Assembly (NCBI GenBank): GCA_964544305.1
Contig: CAZJAZ010000034.1
Coordinates: 1-31,102 of the forward strand
DNA: 31,102 bases
Direction: 5' to 3'
Source: JAFDWI01 sp964544305
GTDB taxonomy: Bacteria > Actinomycetota > Acidimicrobiia > Acidimicrobiales > Iamiaceae
In this document: in pieces, positions 16,072 to 23,468 of the stretch
Position numbering within the stretch: position 1 is the first letter of the stretch
How the letters are laid out: every line of letters starts with the position of its first letter
Notes under the pieces: generated by a model
Seen by the model: only the letters and a program-made list of their open reading frames with translations
What the model was told of the DNA's origin: nothing
Databases searched by the model: none
Program-made: the position numbers and the translations under genes

Positions 16072-16785
16072 ATGACTCGCTTTCACACGCTCCTTGAACT
16101 CCAAGTGCTTGACACGCAACTCGATCAACTCCGTCACCGCCGCGAGCACCTTGCCGAGCAACAGATGGTCACCGAAGCCGAGCAGGTACTCGACACGGTT
16201 AACCAGCAGATTGCCGCTGTGGAAGAAGCTGTGGCTGATTGCCGGCGAACACAAAAACGCATCGAAGATGAGCTCACAAGCCAAGAAGCACGTGCATCCG
16301 GTATCCATGACAAGCTGTATGGCGGAACGGTTACCGCAGCACGCGAGTTACAAGATCTGCAAAGCGAACTCGATGGAGTTCGTCGACACATCGCGTCAAT
16401 CGAGGATGAAGATCTCGTCGCACTCGAGGCGCTTGAAGCCGCCGAGGCTGAACTTGCCGACAAACGAAATATCCAATCACAGGTGGTGGCAAGGCGAGAC
16501 GAAGCGAGTATCGCGTTGAGTGTTGCCGTCGCGAATATCGAAGTAGAAATTGCAGAAATTTCACCCCTCCGTGACGAACAGGCCGCACAGGTGTCTACAG
16601 ATCTCCTCAATGAGTATGACCGGCTCCGGCGGGCCTGTGGCGGTGTTGGCGTTGCGAAACTTTCCGGAAATCGTTGCGAAGGATGCCATCTCACACTGCC
16701 AGCCATGGAAGTCGACCGCATCCATCGACTATCTGAGGATGAACCTGCCTACTGCGACGAATGTGGCCGCTTGTTGGTTCGTTGA
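16072..16785 (+). CDS. Coiled-coil protein with C4 zinc ribbon (COG1579 / DUF164)
   Basis: A 237-residue protein. Residues 1 to about 180 form a long, charged antiparallel coiled coil (heptad-like runs such as LDTQLDQLRHRREHLAEQQM). The C-terminus is a zinc ribbon with CEGC (Cys202, Cys205) and CDEC (Cys228, Cys231). Members are widespread and suspected to bind nucleic acid or act in division, but the role is not settled. The ATG at 16072 follows AGGATAAGACG. From memory, the mycobacterial homologue sits beside a fused RNase H/phosphatase gene; here a membrane protein gene and a phosphatase without RNase H follow with almost no spacing. Confidence 0.93.
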   Translation: MTRFHTLLELQVLDTQLDQLRHRREHLAEQQMVTEAEQVLDTVNQQIAAVEEAVADCRRTQKRIEDELTSQEARASGIHDKLYGGTVTAARELQDLQSELDGVRRHIASIEDEDLVALEALEAAEAELADKRNIQSQVVARRDEASIALSVAVANIEVEIAEISPLRDEQAAQVSTDLLNEYDRLRRACGGVGVAKLSGNRCEGCHLTLPAMEVDRIHRLSEDEPAYCDECGRLLVR

Positions 16786-16786
16786 C

Positions 16787-17290
16787 GTGTTCTTTTGGTA
16801 CGCGGGCGGTTCTGTTGTGCTGCTTTGGATTGTCTTTCACAGCACGCGACTTGACTACCGACTGATTTTGGCTGGTGCGGTTCTTCCGGGCATCGAGAAC
16901 CTCAGTGGACGTGACTGGTTTTTCCATACGTTGGCGGCACCGGTGGTTGTCCTCGCCGTTGTGATGGTTGCGACGCGATCAAATCGTCTCGTACGCCGTC
17001 GCCTCATCTGTTTGCCCATTGGCATGTTTTTCGCATTGGTGCTCGATGGAGTTTGGACAACAAGCAGCTTGTTCTGGTGGCCCCTGCTGTCAACGGGTTT
17101 CCCATCCACCGCATCACTGATGACATCGCGGCCCCTCATCGTGAACCTTGCGCTCGAAGTGGCAGGCCTTGCCGCACTCGTTTGGGCCTATAAGCGATTC
17201 GGGCTTGATGATCCGGCACGTCGTAAGCGACTCCTCACAACGGGAACGCTTGACCCATCGTTGGCATTGGGTCCGGAAGCTGGAATGTAG
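16787..17290 (+). CDS. Small polytopic membrane protein, possibly DUF457/YdjM-like metal-dependent hydrolase
   Basis: A 167-residue protein with four or five hydrophobic segments: FFWYAGGSVVLLWIVF, LAAPVVVLAVVMVAT, LPIGMFFALVLDGVW and LALEVAGLAALVWAY. The GTG at 16787 follows the Zn-ribbon stop by one base and removes a non-membrane stretch that is only the shifted frame of that gene; an ATG at 16739 is an alternative. DYRLILAGAVLPGIEN, FFHT and LDG-W echo the pattern of membrane-bound LexA-binding/YdjM-like predicted hydrolases, in which Asp and His residues bind metal, but Asp is replaced by Glu in LPGIEN. The function is unknown. The stop directly abuts the next ATG. Confidence 0.8.
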   Translation: MFFWYAGGSVVLLWIVFHSTRLDYRLILAGAVLPGIENLSGRDWFFHTLAAPVVVLAVVMVATRSNRLVRRRLICLPIGMFFALVLDGVWTTSSLFWWPLLSTGFPSTASLMTSRPLIVNLALEVAGLAALVWAYKRFGLDDPARRKRLLTTGTLDPSLALGPEAGM

Positions 17291-17887
17291 ATGCCGATGC
17301 TTATCCTCGTGCGCCACGGTCGAACCCAGGCAAACGCATCCGGCTTACTTCTCGGGCGCCACGACCCGCCGCTTGACGATGTGGGAGAAGTGCAAGCAAA
17401 TGCGGTAGCAGCCGAGCTTGGGCGTCGGCACAAGGTGCTGGCGAGTCCACTCACTCGGACACGTCAAACCGCAAACACAATGACCGATCATGTAACGATC
17501 GATCCACGGTGGATTGAGCTTGATTACGGTGAATGGGACGGAACACCGACATCGGAAATTCCGCTTGAGACGTGGACGACGTGGATGTCAGACCCCCATT
17601 TTGCCCCTCCAGGTGGAGAATCAATTGCACAACTCGGTGAACGAGTACGAAACGCGTGCGACGAGCTAGTGCACGAAGCTGCAAACCGCGACGTTGTCGT
17701 CGTTTCTCATGTCTCACCAATCAAGGCAGCTGTCGCTTGGGCACTCGGTGTCAACGACAAGGTTGCGTGGCGGCTCTACCTTGCTCCCGCATCCATTACG
17801 CGGATTTCCATCTCGGGTGGTCGCCGCGTCTTGCACTCGTTCAATGAGACCGCACATCTCATCTCACCGCGATCAGGAAACGGTTAG
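17291..17887 (+). CDS. Histidine phosphatase family protein
   Basis: A 198-residue phosphoglycerate-mutase-like phosphatase. The phospho-accepting RHG motif is Arg8-His9-Gly10, the second arginine/acid region is ASPLTRTRQTA and ELDYGEWDG, and the second catalytic His is His140 in VVVVSHVSPIKAA. The substrate is open: homologues act on alpha-ribazole phosphate, phosphosugars or glycerophosphates. The ATG directly follows the stop of the membrane protein gene, so translation is coupled. In several actinobacteria the gene next to the Zn-ribbon protein encodes a fused RNase H and phosphatase; here the RNase H part is missing. It converges with the minus-strand gene ending at 17891. Confidence 0.94.
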   Translation: MPMLILVRHGRTQANASGLLLGRHDPPLDDVGEVQANAVAAELGRRHKVLASPLTRTRQTANTMTDHVTIDPRWIELDYGEWDGTPTSEIPLETWTTWMSDPHFAPPGGESIAQLGERVRNACDELVHEAANRDVVVVSHVSPIKAAVAWALGVNDKVAWRLYLAPASITRISISGGRRVLHSFNETAHLISPRSGNG

Positions 17888-17890
17888 CTT

Positions 17891-18157
17891 CTAAGGATCA
17901 GCCAGGTTGATGGAGGTAGCCAAGACGCTGACTAACGACGAGGCACGAAGCGTTGTCTTAAGAAATTCGTTGGCAACGTCATCACCGTTTTGAACGGGTG
18001 GCGCCCCAATCGAGCGAAGTGCCGCTGTCGGATCTGTTGGAGCAGTAATCGGCATCGGACGGGCGAGTTGTTCATCTTCTCGCCAGAATGATTCCGGATC
18101 TGGTCGCAGACGCTCTTTGGGGCGTCCTCGCTTTGGTCGTCGTTTGTTCCCGCTCAT
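17891..18157 (-). CDS. Hypothetical 88-aa protein coupled to the SNF2 helicase
   Basis: No family recognised. The N-terminus is very basic (KRRPKRGRPKERLRP), reminiscent of an AT-hook-like RGRP nucleic-acid tail, followed by FWREDEQLARPMP and a neutral C-terminal half with a likely helix (VANEFLKTTLRASSLVSVLATSI). The ATG at 18157 overlaps the helicase stop as ATGA, so translation is coupled, which suggests a stoichiometric or functional partner. It is not a SWIM zinc-finger protein, the usual actinobacterial neighbour of such helicases. The overlap and its strong composition pattern make real coding likely. Confidence 0.75.
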   Translation of the reverse strand: MSGNKRRPKRGRPKERLRPDPESFWREDEQLARPMPITAPTDPTAALRSIGAPPVQNGDDVANEFLKTTLRASSLVSVLATSINLADP

Positions 18158-21100
18158 GCCGTTGCTCCAGCTAACTCAGGTTTTTCATCGCTGGTAATCA
18201 ACTGCGACATGTCAATACCAAGGGCACTCTGGAGTTGGTCTCCGGTCAGATCCGCCAAAGATGACGACTGGGGGAGCACAAGGTTGGCGATGCGCCGCTT
18301 GCCTGCAACGACGTCTTCAACACGCTCATCAATCGTCCCCGGACAAACGAGCCGGTGCGACACGACGGTTCGCGTTTGGCCGATGCGCCACGCCCGATCT
18401 CGTGCTTGATCTTCGACCGCGGGGTTCCACCAGCGATCGAACAGCACGACATGGTTCGCGGCGGTGAGGTTGAGTCCGGTTCCTCCCGCTTTGAGCGATA
18501 GCACCAACGCGCCCGGGCCGGTTCCGTTTTGGAACTCGTGAATAATGTCGTCTCTAGCGCCGCGTGACAATCCACCGTGGTAGCAGGCAATTGGAATGCC
18601 GGTCTTGGCGCTGAGGTGTTCGGCGAGTCGAACACCCCACGTGGCGAAATGTGTAAAGATCAGGACACGTTCGTCAGCGGCGAACACCGACTCGATGATC
18701 TCTTCAAGTCGTGCGAGTTTGCCAGATCGGTCGGTGAGTTCGCCGCCGTCATCGTCATAGGCAACAGGGTGGTCGCAGATCTGTTTCAGAGCAGTAATAG
18801 CGGCAAGAATGTGGCCCTGGCGTGCTGTCCGTTCGTCTGCAGAACCTTCAGACCGAGCAACGACCGCATCAAGAACTGCTTGGTACAAACCGATTTGTTC
18901 AGGGGTCATTGAACAGTGGTCGAGTTGATCAATACGGTCAGGCAACTCAGCGGCGACTGCAGGTTCAGACTTGGTACGTCGGAATACAAGAATGCCATTG
19001 AGGGCCCGCAATGCGGACTCGGTGTTGCGCTCGCCTTTCGATGACGACTGCGACAACTGAGAAATAAAAGTTGACCGTGTACCGGCAAGGCCGGGATTCA
19101 CATAATCCAAGAGAGCCCACAGGTCACCGAGGCCATTCTCAATCGGTGTTCCCGTAAGCGCAATGCGTGAACGGGCATGCAATCGCCGCAATTGTTGCGC
19201 AGTTTCACTGGCCGGGTTCTTGATTGCTTGCGCTTCATCTAACACGATTCGATCCCATGCAAGATCGGAAAGCGCATCGATGTCCCGTAATGCCGTGCCA
19301 TAAGTAGTGATGACGACATCAGCTTCTTTTACAACTTCGCCAATATCGCCCTCATCTGCGCGCCGAGCGCCATGATGAACCATGACCTTGAGCTCGGGGG
19401 CAAACTTGGCGGCTTCACTTGCCCAGTTTGTAACCACTGCCGGCGGTGCAATGACAAGCGTCGGCCCGTTACCAGGCACCGAAGCGAGGTGGGCCAACAT
19501 GACCGGCGTCTTGCCGAGTCCCATGTCGAGCGCCAAACATCCGCCGAGTTCCGCATCGTGAAGGAATCGCAGCCAAGCGACCGCTTCGGCCTGGTAGGCA
19601 CGCAACTCGCCCCGAAAACCATGCGGATGGACGTCGGGGCGTGAGGGAAGTGACCGGGCGGCAGCAAGCAGTTCTCCCGCCCAGTTTGAGCCTTCAATAA
19701 TGGTTCCGCCAGCGAGTGGTGTGCCTTCGAGGCCAAGTGCTTGCCGCAGGATCTGTGCGCCTGATAGTTGCGTGGTGTCAGCCCGCTCGGCGAGCGCTTC
19801 GGCAGCTTTTTGCAAATCGACTTTGTCGAGTTCGATCCATTGACCGTGTGATTGGACGAGCGGACGTGCTTGTGCTGAAAGGCGTGCGATGTCTGCAACG
19901 CTGAGCTCGACATCACCAAACAGGGCTGTCCAGGAAACATTGGCGAGTTGCCGTGCTCCCACCACGGTCTCATCGGTGGGATCGGCTGTCAATCGCAATG
20001 TGGGTGGCACGCGTTTCGTGCTCATGACGGGAACTCGCACATCGAAGCCAATGCCCACAAGCATCGGGCCAACGGTGGTCATGAGCTCCCAAGCCTCATC
20101 TTGGCTCAGGATGACTTGGCCTCGGCGAGCAGCACCTGGACGAAGTAGGGCCGGGACGAGGCGTTCGATGCGTTCGAGTTGCTCGACGAGTTTGGGGTGG
20201 TCAACGATCGCAACTTCTACAGGAACCAAGTTGCCATCGGGGTCAGGTCCGAGCACGGAAAGATGCCACCCGCCAGAGTCATCTGGACTGAGCAATTCGA
20301 CGACGAGGCGAGGCCCGATCAGTCCGATGATTGGGGACGCCCACTTGGTCAATTTTCGTTGCAGTTCCGAACCAAGCCGGGTGGGCGCATCAAAGCGCGT
20401 TCCGTCGAGATGTGCAATCACCGCTTCGACAAGATCGTTCGCCGTCTTGATGGTGGGTGGTTCGGCCCCGGTCGCCATTCGAGCGGCGCTCTGTGCGGTA
20501 AGCGCATGGACCATTGCATTGAGGGCATCTTGCGTGGTGTCGCGTGGTTCGGCTTTGGGGGTAATCGCTCCGACCGATCCAGGCATTGAATCAGCAAGGT
20601 GGCTAATAATGTCTCGGTCGACAAGGCTTGGTGCCCAATGCACCGAATATGCCGTCCGACCATTGTCTCGGCGCCCGTGGGCCTGCAGCGTAGGAACAAC
20701 GTTGCCATTGGCGACGAGTCGCATCGCTTCAACCGCAACAGAACCGAGCCATTTGGCACTTGCGCCAACTCCATCACGAGTACCATCCGCGCCAAGTTCT
20801 AAGAGCCAACCCAAAGCCTCGGCGACAGGAAGTGACAAGCTTGGCGCTTCAGCCCCAGAGGGAAGCAATACCGATCGATGCGCCCCCCAGCCTTCGCTTG
20901 GGGCATTTGCTTGCGTAATGAGGTCGCTGAGTTCGTCACTTGTGGTTGGTGTTACTCCTGGTCCGCCACCCCAGGCAACGATGCGCCCCGCTGACCACGA
21001 TGTTTGGAGCCGCGCCTCGGTAGCAAGAAGCGTCGAGGTCCCGCCGCTAAAACGTTCAAGAGCAGCGACGAGTCGGGTGCGTTCGGATTCGAAATCGGCC

Positions 21101-21324
21101 ACGACTTGGGCACGTTCCGCACCTTGTATTTGGTGTGCCGTGTGGAGCCCATCTTCGGTTATCTCAAGGAGTTCTTCAAGCACATCACGCCACTCGTCGG
21201 GATGCGCACTGAGGATCTCAAGTTCACCCGGTGTTGCCTCACCGGCTGCCGCCGATTCAGCGAACCACGTCAACTGTGATCGTGTGGGGAGTTGTGCATC
21301 TTCCTGAGTGGAAGCGTCGGGCAT
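18154..21324 (-). CDS. SNF2-family DEAD/DEAH-like helicase with SNF2-associated N-terminal domain
   Basis: A 1056-residue double-stranded DNA translocase. The ATG at 21324 has GGAG 8 nt upstream; further upstream lies the rnpB spacer. The N-terminal ~570 residues include the bacterial SNF2_assoc region (WIELDKVDLQKAAEALAERA) and a poorly known front part. The motor has motif I GLGKT (about 602-606), motif II DEAQ (about 696-699), motif III LTGTPIENGLGDLW, and in the second RecA lobe ARDRAWRIGQTRTV (motif VI) plus GTGPGALVLSLKAGGTGLNL (motif V). Such HepA/HelZ-type proteins remodel protein-DNA or RNA polymerase complexes. It is translationally coupled to the 88-aa gene. Confidence 0.96.
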   Translation of the reverse strand: MPDASTQEDAQLPTRSQLTWFAESAAAGEATPGELEILSAHPDEWRDVLEELLEITEDGLHTAHQIQGAERAQVVADFESERTRLVAALERFSGGTSTLLATEARLQTSWSAGRIVAWGGGPGVTPTTSDELSDLITQANAPSEGWGAHRSVLLPSGAEAPSLSLPVAEALGWLLELGADGTRDGVGASAKWLGSVAVEAMRLVANGNVVPTLQAHGRRDNGRTAYSVHWAPSLVDRDIISHLADSMPGSVGAITPKAEPRDTTQDALNAMVHALTAQSAARMATGAEPPTIKTANDLVEAVIAHLDGTRFDAPTRLGSELQRKLTKWASPIIGLIGPRLVVELLSPDDSGGWHLSVLGPDPDGNLVPVEVAIVDHPKLVEQLERIERLVPALLRPGAARRGQVILSQDEAWELMTTVGPMLVGIGFDVRVPVMSTKRVPPTLRLTADPTDETVVGARQLANVSWTALFGDVELSVADIARLSAQARPLVQSHGQWIELDKVDLQKAAEALAERADTTQLSGAQILRQALGLEGTPLAGGTIIEGSNWAGELLAAARSLPSRPDVHPHGFRGELRAYQAEAVAWLRFLHDAELGGCLALDMGLGKTPVMLAHLASVPGNGPTLVIAPPAVVTNWASEAAKFAPELKVMVHHGARRADEGDIGEVVKEADVVITTYGTALRDIDALSDLAWDRIVLDEAQAIKNPASETAQQLRRLHARSRIALTGTPIENGLGDLWALLDYVNPGLAGTRSTFISQLSQSSSKGERNTESALRALNGILVFRRTKSEPAVAAELPDRIDQLDHCSMTPEQIGLYQAVLDAVVARSEGSADERTARQGHILAAITALKQICDHPVAYDDDGGELTDRSGKLARLEEIIESVFAADERVLIFTHFATWGVRLAEHLSAKTGIPIACYHGGLSRGARDDIIHEFQNGTGPGALVLSLKAGGTGLNLTAANHVVLFDRWWNPAVEDQARDRAWRIGQTRTVVSHRLVCPGTIDERVEDVVAGKRRIANLVLPQSSSLADLTGDQLQSALGIDMSQLITSDEKPELAGATA

Positions 21325-21391
21325 TTCTGGTGCTCCATCGCCGAACAATTGTCGTCGGTTGTAAATCCCTCCGGGCGAACGTTGAAACCTC

Positions 21392-21412
21392 GTTTGTCCG
21401 CTCGGACCAAAC
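21392..21412 (-). other. Small imperfect hairpin in the rnpB-helicase spacer
   Basis: GTTTGTCCG and CGGACCAAAC flank a 2-nt centre (with one bulged base). It lies within the 175-bp spacer between the 3' end of RNase P RNA (about 21500) and the helicase start (21324). It could stop rnpB transcription or be part of the helicase leader. I see no gene in this spacer. Confidence 0.3.
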
Positions 21413-21499
21413 AATTGCGCCGTGTGCTTGTGAGAGCAAGTGACCACGGTGCTTCGTTGCTCGGCCAAGGATCACTGTATCTCGCGATGACCTCGTTGT

Positions 21500-21903
<404 letters not shown>

Positions 21904-21933
21904 AAGAGTGTAGCAAGACTACTTGTCAACAGC
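21904..21933 (-). promoter_or_regulatory. Likely rnpB promoter region
   Basis: Reading the minus strand, a perfect TTGACA -35 hexamer overlaps the last codons of the ferritin-like lipoprotein gene, about 20-25 nt before the inferred RNA 5' end. TCTTAA at a 16-bp spacing is a modest -10 candidate; TACACT is a better -10 word but lies only 11 bp away. The region is sure to hold the rnpB promoter if rnpB is not read through from upstream; the exact boxes are uncertain. Confidence 0.4.
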
Positions 21934-22605
21934 GCCAGCGGTCCCCAGTGCGTTCTTCAGCGAATATAAGGGGTCGGGCAGGGCACTGGCTGGGTCGTCT
22001 GAAGTCGCATCGAGTTTCCAAGCGGTGGCATGGCGGGCGTTGGCGGCAGCAACTTCCATGATGCCGACCCGCTCGGGCTGGCGTGCCAAGGTCCCAACTG
22101 CCAACGTGCCATTTGACGCTGCTAAGTCTTCCAACGTTGCAGCCAACGCAATGAGCTGTGTCGCGGACTTTGCTTCGTTTGCCAATGCAAGCTGCGGATT
22201 GACAACTTCTGAGTCGACGTAGGCATTTACTTTGGAAAATGCTTTGCCGCCAGCGGTCACGGTGAGCGATTCAAGACTTTTCGCATTCGCCTGATGGTGG
22301 GCTTGAAAAGTTGCGCCACGCGCTTTTGTTGCCGCATCAAGGTAGGGGGCTTTGGCAAACGCGTCATAAAAAGCGTCGATCGAATGTTCAATCGACGTTG
22401 CGGTTCGTAACGCTGCAATGCCAGCGGCGATTTCTTTTTCGTCGGCCGTTGTGGGAGGAGCGGTGGGTGGAATGCTTGTGGTAGGTACGGTGCCCGATGA
22501 GTTGACCACCGAAGACGTGCCACACGCCGCTAACAAAGCTGAGCTGAGCACGCCAGCGCTGCTAGCGACAATGAACGAACGTCGGGAAGGATTTTCTGCG
22601 CTCAT
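21919..22605 (-). CDS. Tat-exported ferritin-like lipoprotein
   Basis: A 228-residue protein. The N-terminus has a twin-arginine motif (SRRSFIVASS), a hydrophobic stretch and a lipobox LAAC (Cys28), so it is probably exported folded and lipid-anchored. A Ser/Thr/Pro linker of about 25 residues precedes a four-helix ferritin-like domain (IEHSIDAFYDAF, FQAHHQANAKSL, LANEAKSATQLIALAATLEDL, MEVAAANARHATAW). The usual E-x-x-H ligand pairs of helices 2 and 4 appear as A/Q and N-A-R-H, so the metal site looks incomplete. The ATG lies 4 nt after the stop of the related gene upstream. Its 3' codons overlap the probable rnpB promoter. Confidence 0.88.
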   Translation of the reverse strand: MSAENPSRRSFIVASSAGVLSSALLAACGTSSVVNSSGTVPTTSIPPTAPPTTADEKEIAAGIAALRTATSIEHSIDAFYDAFAKAPYLDAATKARGATFQAHHQANAKSLESLTVTAGGKAFSKVNAYVDSEVVNPQLALANEAKSATQLIALAATLEDLAASNGTLAVGTLARQPERVGIMEVAAANARHATAWKLDATSDDPASALPDPLYSLKNALGTAGAVDK

Positions 22606-22608
22606 GAC

Positions 22609-23307
22609 TTACGCTCCGGCAACGGTGGTGGTCGGGTTTGGCATTGACGACGGCGTAAATTTTGCGTCGGTCGTTTGTGTCTGGGGTAATGCGCTTGGAG
22701 CGGGCGTACCCAACTTTCCATCGGTGCTTTGTGCGACGGCAGACCAAGCAACTGCTTGGGCAGCATCCGTCGCCAGGATCTGAGCGGCAATCATCGCAAG
22801 CGATGAGCTTGTAATTTTTGAAAGTCCGTCGAGATACGTGGCCGCAAACGAATTCTCTATCGTCACAAACTGCAATGCGCTTGCTTTGCTATCACCGCTC
22901 GGACCTTTGGTGTCGAACTGCTTGGCAAACGCACTATTCGCGACGGTCGGAACCTCGGCTCCTGCCGCGCTGATCATTGAACCAAGCGCCTTCGCTTGCG
23001 CCGTGTGGCTCTGTGCACATGCGGTCGCAAGCGACGCGGCAGGTGCGTCTTGCGCTGATGCCTTTGCAAAGTCTTGGTACATCTCGGCGACGGCAAGCTC
23101 GAGACCAACGGCGAATATGGCAAACGAAATTTCTGGGGCAACGTCGTCGCTCTGGGCGGCACCAGCGATCATTGCATTGCTGGAGAGGCCGACCCCGATC
23201 GCAGCGGCAGTACCCCCAATGACAGTTAAGGCCTTGCGGCGCGTGGGTCCGCGGCCGTCGGGAGCGGTCGACAGACCATCTCCTGGTTCACGGGGTTCAA
23301 GCGTCAC
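22609..23307 (-). CDS. Exported ferritin-like protein
   Basis: A 232-residue paralogue-like partner of the next gene. The start is a GTG at 23307 with GGAGG 7 nt upstream; the longer frame to 23376 lacks such a site. The N-terminus has TRRKALTVIGG, a Tat-like signal with a hydrophobic core and a possible AGAAQ signal-peptidase site, and no lipobox. The ferritin-like helices are FAIFAVGLELAVAEMYQDF, CAQSHTAQAKAL, FVTIENSFAATYLDGL and ILATDAAQAVAW; the last helix has D-A-A-Q where E-x-R-H is expected, so the diiron site looks degenerate. A Pro/Thr-rich tail follows. The two genes form a coupled pair, suggesting a heteromeric envelope protein of unknown role. Confidence 0.87.
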   Translation of the reverse strand: MTLEPREPGDGLSTAPDGRGPTRRKALTVIGGTAAAIGVGLSSNAMIAGAAQSDDVAPEISFAIFAVGLELAVAEMYQDFAKASAQDAPAASLATACAQSHTAQAKALGSMISAAGAEVPTVANSAFAKQFDTKGPSGDSKASALQFVTIENSFAATYLDGLSKITSSSLAMIAAQILATDAAQAVAWSAVAQSTDGKLGTPAPSALPQTQTTDAKFTPSSMPNPTTTVAGA

Positions 23308-23402
23308 GGGGCTACCTCCGAATGGCGTTGTTGACGATGTGACGACAAATGTGGTGGCCAAAACGGCCAACTGCAATCAATAGGTGTATTGGACAGCGTG
23401 CC

Positions 23403-23424
23403 CGTCGGCCAAGTTTCGCCGACG
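23403..23424 (-). terminator. Hairpin terminator candidate after the kinase gene
   Basis: CGTCGGC (23403-23409) and GCCGACG (23418-23424) form a perfect 7-bp stem with an 8-nt loop, about 45 nt after the FGGY-kinase stop. A second small dyad, TGGCC-AAAAC-GGCCA (23355-23369), lies closer to the ferritin gene start and could belong to its promoter. No U tract follows either. Confidence 0.45.
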
Positions 23425-23468
23425 AGCAACAGCTCAGAGTTCGAACAAAAACTGGAAACCATGACGAC

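Noticed and set aside
16550..16786. Longer N-terminus for the membrane protein
   Set aside because: This part is the shifted frame of the Zn-ribbon gene; the GTG at 16787 right after its stop is the more natural start.
19889..21307. Long plus-strand open frame (472 codons)
   Set aside because: It is antisense to the SNF2 helicase, Ser/Arg-rich without any domain, and arises from the codon bias of the real gene.
21325..21468. 48-residue N-terminal extension of the SNF2 helicase
   Set aside because: It enters the rnpB spacer, has no conserved features, and the ATG at 21324 has a good ribosome site.
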